Assembly (NCBI GenBank): GCA_041650635.1
Contig: JBAZKV010000028.1
Span: 1 to 18,993 of the forward strand
From: Candidatus Margulisiibacteriota bacterium
GTDB taxonomy: Bacteria; Margulisbacteria; WOR-1; JAKLHX01; JBAZKV01
DNA: 18,993 bases
Direction of reading: 5' to 3'
Part shown: piece by piece, positions 14,401 through 18,993 of the stretch
How the letters are laid out: each line of letters starts with the position of its first letter
Numbering within the stretch: the first letter of the stretch is position 1
The notes under the pieces: generated by a model
What the model was told of the DNA's origin: nothing
Databases searched by the model: none
The model's input: only the letters and a program-made list of their open reading frames with translations
Position numbers and translations under genes: made by a program

Positions 14401-14873
14401 TCATCGTACTTCTCTTCCATTATGAGCCTGGGGATAAGACCGGCTATGCAGCCGGAGAGGACCACAAGCCCGTTCGAATGCTTTTTAAGGAGCTCAAGGT
14501 CTATCCTAGGCTTTTGGTAGAAACCCTCAAAATTGGACGCGGTGACCAGTTTTATGAGATTTAAATAGCCGTCGGTATTTTTGGCAAGGAGTGTAATGTG
14601 GAAAGGGGACCTGTCCTCTTTTGTGGACTTGTCGAACCTGGTGCGGGGAGCCAGATAGGCTTCGCAACCGATCACGGGATGGATGCCTTCTTTTTTTGCC
14701 GCCATAAAGAACTTTACCGCGGCGTACATGTTGCCGTGGTCCGTTATGGCAACAGCATCCATCCCTAACCGTTTTACCGCCCTTACTATATCCTCGACCC
14801 GGCTCGCCCCGTCAAGAAGACTGAATTCGCTGTGAACATGGAGATGAGCAAAATCCTTTGGACTGAAAGACAT
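11454..14873 (-). CDS. dnaE: DNA polymerase III alpha subunit DnaE
   Basis: This is the replicative DNA polymerase. The 1139 residues match DnaE in order: PHP domain at the N-terminus (AHLHVHSEFSLLDG, AITDHGNMYA, GCEAYL, AATNDSHYT), then the polymerase core with GPGRGSAAGSIVSY and the catalytic aspartates Asp401 and Asp403 (MPDIDVDFCFERR) plus Asp554 (LLKMDFLGLRNL). These are followed by YQEQVMRIASSVAGFTLGEAD and FNKSHSTSYAVISYQTAYLKANYP, the helix-hairpin-helix/tandem region, and a C-terminal OB fold (about 1000-1075, VRLGGIMVGSKKITTKKKDLMLVAVLED). The PHP residues His12, His14, Asp45-His46, Glu71 and Asp209-x-His211 look like an intact metal site, unlike the degenerate one in E. coli. No inserted DnaQ-type exonuclease is present, so it is not PolC. 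The start abuts the zinc-ribbon gene's stop (TAAATG). Confidence 0.97.
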   Translation of the reverse strand: MSFSPKDFAHLHVHSEFSLLDGASRVEDIVRAVKRLGMDAVAITDHGNMYAAVKFFMAAKKEGIHPVIGCEAYLAPRTRFDKSTKEDRSPFHITLLAKNTDGYLNLIKLVTASNFEGFYQKPRIDLELLKKHSNGLVVLSGCIAGLIPRLIMEEKYDEAGSKAAEFKEVLGADFYLEMMDNGIPEQKTINRELLKISKKLDIKVAATNDSHYTERKDAKAQDVLLCIQTGRFIDEEDRMRFGGEEFYLKSALEMHELFKECPEALTNTKEIAEKCRLEIETGKLHLPEYEVPEGYTSFSYLKQLAKEGLIKRYGSKPSKEAIDRLEYELGVIEKVGYAPFFLIVSDFTNYAKQQGIEVGPGRGSAAGSIVSYSIGITEVEPLKYGLIFERFLNPDRVTMPDIDVDFCFERRQEIIEYVSKKYGQSNVAQIITFGTMAARAAIRDVGRVQRVPLAEVDRIAKLIPQGPDASIDKAMKEVKELKGMYEADPSVKNLIDTAKTLEGLTRHASVHAAGVVISNKPLTEYVPLSLMNETQTVTQYPMEDLEKIGLLKMDFLGLRNLTMIAHATKLVKSTKGIELDVLGLPLDDRSTYDLLCRGETIGIFQLESHGMRRLIKELRPEKFEEVIALLALYRPGPLESGMVEDFTKRKHGKVPVKYELPELEPVLSETYGVILYQEQVMRIASSVAGFTLGEADVLRWAMGKKKTALMAKQRQKFIEGAVKLGTPQKKAEELFALVEKFAGYGFNKSHSTSYAVISYQTAYLKANYPVEFMAALLTSVTGVTDKVVFYVSECRRMGIKVLPPDVNQSAKDFTVEGQAIRFGLAAIKNVGIGAIESIVAARQTGGPFSSLSDLCRRVDLRQANKKVLESLIKAGAMDCFKLRRSALLSGLSSVTLRAQKEGAGQSRQSALFDLKLSVGGSENLCEEEPEFSPPQLLRMEKDVLGFYLSDHPLHHIGDALTKRAAIPIAEALEKGEGAVVRLGGIMVGSKKITTKKKDLMLVAVLEDLTGAMRVVVFPRTYEKYSNLLGEDTPVILSGRLDFKDDEPQLICESAELLDSPAASRFLHIRLDERVKVENLKRIKDLLSINGGSDKAFFHMNGSVVSAGDRFAFNITPDLVDRIERINGKDSAWISFDKEK

Positions 14874-15017
14874 TTATTTTGCCGCTCCGATCCTGAACAT
14901 CTTTGTCCCGCAGGTCGGGCAGGCGCCCGAAGTGGCGGGTTTGCCGTTCTTAAGTTTCACTTCCTTGCAATCCTTCATCTCTTTCTTGCACTTGCATTTT
15001 ACGCAGTACGCTTCCAT
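14874..15017 (-). CDS. Small DUF5679-type zinc-ribbon protein
   Basis: A 47-residue protein with pairs of cysteines (C5-x2-C8, with C10 and C17 nearby, and C33-x2-C36 in GACPTCGTKMF) that would bind one zinc ion. The pattern AYCVKC...NGKPATSGACPTCGTK is that of DUF5679, small zinc ribbons of unknown function found in many uncultivated bacteria, archaea and phages. I chose the ATG at 15015-15017 because GGGGGTGAT lies just upstream; the longer reading back to 15185 would run through the promoter and the palindromic element. It directly abuts dnaE with no gap, so the two are surely co-transcribed. A role in replication is possible but unproven. Confidence 0.85.
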   Translation of the reverse strand: MEAYCVKCKCKKEMKDCKEVKLKNGKPATSGACPTCGTKMFRIGAAK

Positions 15018-15040
15018 CACATCACCCCCTTTGCTCTGAT

Positions 15041-15049
15041 ATTTTAGCA
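15041..15049 (-). promoter_or_regulatory. Extended -10 promoter for the DUF5679-dnaE-hisI operon
   Basis: On the minus strand the sequence is TGCTAAAAT, an extended -10 motif, with a weak TTGGTT 15 bp upstream of TAAAAT. The start point would be about 17 bases before the zinc-ribbon ATG, leaving room for its GGGGGTGAT ribosome site. A second candidate is TTGCCC (15090-15095), 17 bp, TATCAT (15067-15072). Confidence 0.5.
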
Positions 15050-15103
15050 CACTATCCAAAGAACCAATGATACTATAGAGCTGAAGTTGGGGCAAGGGCT
15101 TAC

Positions 15104-15117
15104 GGCTGAAGGCAGCC
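15104..15117 (-). other. Small GC-rich hairpin between the propeller gene and the zinc-ribbon gene
   Basis: The minus strand reads GGCTG-CCTT-CAGCC, a 5-bp stem with a four-base loop. No run of T follows, so it is not a standard intrinsic terminator. With the adjacent palindromic element it could slow or stop transcripts from the propeller gene. The rest of the 160-bp gap (15018-15177) holds the candidate promoters and the palindromic element. Confidence 0.3.
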
Positions 15118-15124
15118 AAGGGTG

Positions 15125-15180
15125 TAGGGTCAAGGGTATAGTAGACGGTTTTCCGGCTTGACCCTTGCCCCTTGACCCTA
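15125..15180. repeat. 56-bp palindromic intergenic element, copy A
   Basis: The arms TAGGGTCAAGGG (15125-15136) and CCCTTGACCCTA (15169-15180) are perfect 12-bp inverted repeats around a 32-base loop that contains a further CTTGACCC copy. The stop codon of the 999-residue propeller gene (TAG, 15178-15180) is the last three bases of the right arm. Copy B at 18199-18254 differs at only one position. In RNA the arms would form a long stem directly after the stop, possibly acting as a terminator or 3'-end stabiliser, but no T-tract follows. Confidence 0.75.
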
Positions 15181-18177
15181 ATCAAGCACTGCTATCTTTC
15201 CTCTCCCCAATACCTTGGCACCTGCAACTATTCTGAACGGGTATATCCCGTTCCCTACTGTACTCCCAAAGTCATCCTTGCCGTCCCACTCAACCTCATT
15301 GTACCCTGCTTTCCCTCCCATACTCCCGGTTGAGTAGCTCCTCTTCCACACCAAGGCTCCTCTTACATCAAAGACATACACCAATATATTGCTGTCCACT
15401 GTAAGGTTGTATGTTATCTTTGTTGTCCCTGTCGTTGTATTGAATGGATTCGGGTAATTAAGAGGTGCCCCTATTATCTCTGCCTCAGACCCTGCTCTTA
15501 CCTCAAGGTCGGTTGCCTCATAGGTTGCCCAGTTCCCCAGATAGTCCGATACCTCTATCTTAAGGTCATACTTGCCAGGTACCAGTTCGTTCTTAACTTT
15601 GAATGTGAATATGCCTGTGGTTGAATTATATGAATCAGTAGAAGCATCAAATAAGGCATATGTATACAGTGTTGAGCCAAGGGTTATCTTAAGATTATCT
15701 ATATACACTCCTCCAACAGTTCCTGAGCCTGATAGTTTTGCTTTAAGTATGGGAATAGAATTAATGGCATCTCCTGACACCACTCCTGCCTCGTTTATTT
15801 TGACATCTGAGATAACGGGTTTAGTGGTGTTCAGATCGTATATAAGGACGCGGTTGTTAGATGCGTCACCTATAAACAGTTTTGCCCCGTCCACAAAAAT
15901 GTTAAACGGGCCGGACAAGGTTTTTGAGGAAATGCCGCCGTTATTTGCCGTATTGGATGTCATGTCCGGCTGCCCGATCACTAGATCCGCCGCAGCATAA
16001 TTTGTTGCCGGGATCGTGTTGTAAACCAGTGCCCTGTTGTTCCCGGAATCAGCTATGAATAATCTTGCGCCATCCGTAAAAATACTATACGGATGAGACA
16101 TGCTTTTTGCGGAAATACCTCCATTATTTTCCGTGTTGGATGTCATGTCCGGCTGCCCGATCACTAGATCCGCCGCGGCATAATTTGTTGCCGGGATCGT
16201 GTTATAGATCAGCACTCTGTGATTTCGATCATCGGTCACAAATAATTTTGTGCCGTCTGTATATACACATGTGGGATTATACATACTTTTCTCCGAGATA
16301 CCGCCGTAATTTTCCTCATTGGTTGTCATGTTTGGCTGTCCCAGCACAACATCTGCGGCAGCGTGATCTGTTGTAGGGATCGTGTTGTAAATAAGCACCC
16401 TGTTATTTAAATAATCGGCCACAAATAGTTTTGTGCCGTCGCTGCAAACACTGTATGGATAATATAAACCGGTCGCCGAAACACTGCCGCCGTCATTTGC
16501 GGCATTTGAGCCCATGGAAGATTGTCCTATAACTACATCTGCCGCGGCATGGGTTGTTGCAGGAATAGTATTGTAGATCAATATCCTGTGGTTGTTATTA
16601 TCTGCTACAAAAAATTTAGAGCCGGTATTGTAGACACTTACCGGAATTGCTAAGCTGTTCGAGGAGACACCTCCGTTATTTGCTGTATTGGATGTCATGT
16701 CCGGCTGCCCAAGCGCCGCATCAGCCACCTGGTTGTCGGTTAAAGGTATTGAGTTGAAGATCAAAACCCTGTTATTGCGGCAATCGGCGACAAATAGTTT
16801 TGAGTCGATAACCCGTAAGCCCATGGGCTGGTAAAAACTCCCCGACATAACAACATCCGACTGGTTTATCTGATTATGCGTAAAATCCGGTTGGCCGATG
16901 ACGAGGTCGGCAGGAGCATTGTTTAATGAGGGGATACTGTCATAGACCAGGACACGGTTGTTGTATTCATCCGCAACAAATAGTCTTGAGCCGGCAGCGT
17001 ATACATCTCGAGGTAAATACAAGGTGCTGGGCCCCGCAGACCCTCCTTGGTTTATTGAATTTGATATCATGTCAGGCTGCCCTATCACTGTGTCAGCAGA
17101 TGCGTTATCGCCTGTCGGCACCGAGTTGTAAACTAGGACACGGCTGTTGTTTTGATCCACAACAAATAATTTTGTGCCGTCAGAATAGATGCCCCTTGGA
17201 TAATACAAGGTATTATCCCCAACACCACCTCCCTGATTTATTGAATTTGATGTCATATCAGGCTGCCCTATCACTGTATCAGCAGATGCGTTATTGCTTG
17301 TCGGTATAGTGTCATATATTAGTACACGATTGTTGTATTGATCTGCCAGGAATAGTCTTATGCCGTCAGAATAGATGCCCCTTGGATAATACAAAGTGTC
17401 ACCCCCTGCGCCCCCTCCCTGATTTGCCGAATTAGATATCATATCAGGCTGCCCTACAACTACATCCGCCAATGCATTATTGCCTGTCGGTATAGTGCTG
17501 TAGATAAGGACGCGATTATTGTCCCGGTCCGCAACAAATAATTTCCCTCCGGAAACAAATATCCACCAGGGGTTATTCAGCGTCGCGGCGCCTGCGCTTC
17601 CTCCTTGGTTCACTGAATTAGACATCATATCAGGCTGCCCGATAACCACGTCCGCAGATGCATTATTGCTTGTCGGTATGGTGTTGTAGATAAGAACACG
17701 GTTATTATAAGTATCCGCAATGAATAATCTTGTTCCGTCAGAAAACACACCCCGAGGATAATACAAAGTATTAGCCCTCGTATTTCCCCCCTGATTTCTT
17801 GAACTAGATATCATATCAGGCTGTCCGATAACTATGTCCGCAGATACATCACTGACTGTCGGTATAGCGTTATAGATAAGAACGCGGCTGTTCCCGCTGT
17901 CAGCCACAAACAATCTAGTCCCGTCAGAAGATACCGCATCCGGATATAATAATGTTTTTCCATACCCTACCTGGTTTATCCAGTTCGAGTTCATGTCCGG
18001 CTGGCCGATGACGACATCGGCCGCGGAATTTGCGATCGAATCTATTGCGTGAGGCCTTATCCCCGGCATCATCACAAGGGCAATGGAGAAGGCGGCAATG
18101 GTGGGGGCAAGGTAGAAGCCAAGCCAAAGACGCTTGGATTTTAGTTTAATTGTCGTTTTAGATAGGTTTCTAAGCAT
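15178..18177 (-). CDS. Secreted NHL-repeat double-propeller protein with FlgD-type Ig C-terminus
   Basis: A 999-residue exported protein of unknown function. A basic N-terminus (KSKRLWLGF) and a hydrophobic stretch (about 20-40) suggest a signal sequence or membrane anchor. Residues ~53-785 hold twelve ~61-residue repeats of the type ADVVIGQPDM...NQGG...LYYPRGVYSDG, then LFVADxxNNRVLIYNTIPT, each with an NHL-like blade core. Repeats 1-6 share NQGG, repeat 7 is divergent, and 8-12 share NNGG, fitting two six-bladed propellers. An Ig-like domain (about 790-895) and a FlgD-type Ig domain (about 903-999: YPNPFNTTTG, VYVFDVRGALVWKR, EVEWDGKDDFGSTVGNGIYPF) follow. This C-terminal domain occurs on many secreted proteins and does not make it a flagellar hook protein. 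No clear ribosome site precedes the ATG. It may bind ligands or act in adhesion; that is inference. Confidence 0.88.
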   Translation of the reverse strand: MLRNLSKTTIKLKSKRLWLGFYLAPTIAAFSIALVMMPGIRPHAIDSIANSAADVVIGQPDMNSNWINQVGYGKTLLYPDAVSSDGTRLFVADSGNSRVLIYNAIPTVSDVSADIVIGQPDMISSSRNQGGNTRANTLYYPRGVFSDGTRLFIADTYNNRVLIYNTIPTSNNASADVVIGQPDMMSNSVNQGGSAGAATLNNPWWIFVSGGKLFVADRDNNRVLIYSTIPTGNNALADVVVGQPDMISNSANQGGGAGGDTLYYPRGIYSDGIRLFLADQYNNRVLIYDTIPTSNNASADTVIGQPDMTSNSINQGGGVGDNTLYYPRGIYSDGTKLFVVDQNNSRVLVYNSVPTGDNASADTVIGQPDMISNSINQGGSAGPSTLYLPRDVYAAGSRLFVADEYNNRVLVYDSIPSLNNAPADLVIGQPDFTHNQINQSDVVMSGSFYQPMGLRVIDSKLFVADCRNNRVLIFNSIPLTDNQVADAALGQPDMTSNTANNGGVSSNSLAIPVSVYNTGSKFFVADNNNHRILIYNTIPATTHAAADVVIGQSSMGSNAANDGGSVSATGLYYPYSVCSDGTKLFVADYLNNRVLIYNTIPTTDHAAADVVLGQPNMTTNEENYGGISEKSMYNPTCVYTDGTKLFVTDDRNHRVLIYNTIPATNYAAADLVIGQPDMTSNTENNGGISAKSMSHPYSIFTDGARLFIADSGNNRALVYNTIPATNYAAADLVIGQPDMTSNTANNGGISSKTLSGPFNIFVDGAKLFIGDASNNRVLIYDLNTTKPVISDVKINEAGVVSGDAINSIPILKAKLSGSGTVGGVYIDNLKITLGSTLYTYALFDASTDSYNSTTGIFTFKVKNELVPGKYDLKIEVSDYLGNWATYEATDLEVRAGSEAEIIGAPLNYPNPFNTTTGTTKITYNLTVDSNILVYVFDVRGALVWKRSYSTGSMGGKAGYNEVEWDGKDDFGSTVGNGIYPFRIVAGAKVLGRGKIAVLD
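15961..16203 (-). repeat. Recently duplicated blade unit inside the propeller gene
   Basis: Bases 15961-16020 and 16144-16203 match at 59 of 60 positions, offset by 183 bp (exactly 61 codons, one blade). Other blades are more diverged, so this pair (encoding the NTIPATNYAAADLVIGQPDM boundary segment) points to a recent in-frame duplication or gene conversion of one blade. Confidence 0.8.
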
Positions 18178-18198
18178 ATTTTGTTTGGGTCAAGGGTT

Positions 18199-18254
18199 TA
18201 GGGTCAAGGGTATAGTAGACGGGTTTCCGGCTTGACCCTTGCCCCTTGACCCTA
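18199..18254. repeat. 56-bp palindromic intergenic element, copy B
   Basis: The arms TAGGGTCAAGGG (18199-18210) and CCCTTGACCCTA (18243-18254) flank a 32-base loop, as in copy A at 15125-15180, with one substitution between the copies. The stop codon of the upstream propeller paralog (TAG, 18252-18254) again forms the end of the right arm. On the left side an extra GGGTCAAGGG unit (18187-18196) extends the tandem pattern. The 74-bp gap between the two paralogs (18178-18251) consists almost wholly of this element, and no convincing promoter was seen. Confidence 0.75.
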
Positions 18255-18993
18255 GTCCAGCACCGCTATCTTTCCTCTCCCCAATACCTTGGCGCCTGCA
18301 ACTATCCTAAACGGGAATATCCCGTTCCCTACTGTGCTTCCAAAGTCATCCTTGCCATCCCACTCAACCTCGTTATACCCGGCTTTGCCTCCCATACTGC
18401 CTGACTGGCAGCTTCTTTTCCAAACAAGGGCTCCTCTAACATCAAAAAGATAGATCATGATATTGGTGTCAACCGTAAGTGTGTAAGTTATCTTTGTAGC
18501 TCCCGTTGCCGTGCTGAACGGGTTTGGATGATTAAGAGGGACCCCCTCCATACGAACTTCTCCGGACCGGTCTTTTACCGTAAGCGCTGCTGCTTCAAAG
18601 GTCCCCCAGTTGCCAAGATAGTCCGACACCTCTATCCTAAAATCGCACACACCTGTCGGAAGTATGCTTTTACTCTTGAATATAAATATCCCGGTAGTTG
18701 GATTGTAAGAATCCGTCGTAGCATCGAATGAAGCATAAGTATAAAGGGACGGGCCCAGTATGATCTTGAGATTATCAATAAAGACTCCTCCCACCGCCCC
18801 TTCGGCAGAAAGTTTTGCCTTTATGACCGGAGAAGGCGTTATGATATCGCCCGAAACAACCCCGGCATCGTTCATTTTGACCTCCGAAATAACCGGCCTG
18901 CCGGATGACAATTCATAGATAAGGACCCGGCTGTTAGATTCATCTGCCACGCACAGCCTGGAAAGATCGCTCCAGATCCCGGACGGGTTCTTC
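18252..18993 (-). CDS. NHL-repeat/FlgD-type Ig protein, C-terminal part (truncated by window edge)
   Basis: A paralog of the 999-residue gene that follows it. The frame is open to the right edge, so the N-terminus is missing; about 246 residues are visible. They begin with the end of a blade (GIWSDLSRLCVADESNSRVLIYEL), followed by the same Ig-like domain (PVISEVKMNDAGVVSGDIIT, KAKLSAEGAVGGVFIDNLKIILG) and the FlgD-type Ig domain (NHPNPFSTATG, MIYLFDVRGALVWKR, GKDDFGSTVGNGIFPF). The last ~45 residues are nearly identical to those of the neighbour. An apparent GTG start near 18950 is only an internal valine codon, because coding clearly continues upstream. Confidence 0.88.
   Translation of the reverse strand, partial: KNPSGIWSDLSRLCVADESNSRVLIYELSSGRPVISEVKMNDAGVVSGDIITPSPVIKAKLSAEGAVGGVFIDNLKIILGPSLYTYASFDATTDSYNPTTGIFIFKSKSILPTGVCDFRIEVSDYLGNWGTFEAAALTVKDRSGEVRMEGVPLNHPNPFSTATGATKITYTLTVDTNIMIYLFDVRGALVWKRSCQSGSMGGKAGYNEVEWDGKDDFGSTVGNGIFPFRIVAGAKVLGRGKIAVLD

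Noticed and set aside
15018..15185. N-terminal extension of the zinc-ribbon protein back to 15185
   Set aside because: It would span the palindromic element, a hairpin and two candidate promoters, whereas the ATG at 15017 has a good ribosome site and starts exactly at the DUF5679 domain.
15178..15470. Flagellar hook-scaffold gene flgD, suggested by the FlgD-type Ig domain
   Set aside because: The domain is a common C-terminal module of secreted proteins; the rest of the protein is a propeller with a signal sequence, which FlgD lacks.
15178..18177. CRISPR-like or minisatellite array, because of regular ~183-bp repeats
   Set aside because: The period is exactly 61 codons, the frame is open throughout and the repeats encode propeller blades. 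There are no short identical repeats with unique spacers.

Overview
This window is a slice of chromosome from a diderm (outer-membrane-bearing), flagellated bacterium of moderate GC content. All supported genes lie on the minus strand, so transcription runs from high to low coordinates. Genes for both the L-ring (FlgH) and P-ring (FlgI) imply an outer membrane and peptidoglycan. FlgD-like Ig C-termini on NHL-propeller proteins, a tiny DUF5679 zinc ribbon and this gene order recall poorly cultivated lineages such as Margulisbacteria/Saganbacteria or Elusimicrobia. That placement is a guess from style, not a tested assignment.

Reading in transcription order, the right end (18993-15178) holds two tandem paralogous secreted proteins: the C-terminal part of one that runs off the window, then a complete 999-residue protein. 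The complete one has twelve ~61-residue NHL-type blades, an Ig-like domain and a FlgD-type Ig domain. Each gene's stop codon sits inside a near-identical 56-bp palindromic intergenic element. Next is a probable housekeeping operon (15049-11111): a 47-residue DUF5679 zinc ribbon, dnaE (DNA polymerase III alpha) abutting it with no gap, and hisI. rplY (L25/CTC) follows, with a promoter so close to its ATG that the mRNA looks leaderless.

The flagellar part starts at 10288. A consensus-like promoter (TTGACA-17-TATCAT) precedes a FliK/YlqG-like gene and a stand-alone FlhB C-terminal domain (FhlB/YlqH-like). Two duplicated promoters in the next gap (8582-8659) precede a long, tightly packed operon: flgF/flgG-like, flgG, flgA, panD, flgH, flgI, flgJ-like rod-binding protein, FliA-type sigma factor, flgB, flgC, fliE, fliF and the start of fliG, which runs off the left edge. 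Together these encode the MS-ring, rod, P-/L-rings, the P-ring chaperone, one switch protein and a flagellar sigma factor. Filament, hook, stator and export-gate genes are not in the window.

The main oddities are: panD (aspartate decarboxylase) joined to its flagellar neighbours by 4-bp overlaps on both sides; a FliF in which the beta-collar insertion seems replaced by a short Lys/Ala-rich stretch; a very short FlgB; duplicated promoters; a leaderless-looking rplY; and the propeller paralogs with their palindromic element. No tRNA, rRNA, CRISPR array, transposase or plus-strand gene was recognised. No gene-free stretch exceeds 160 bases.
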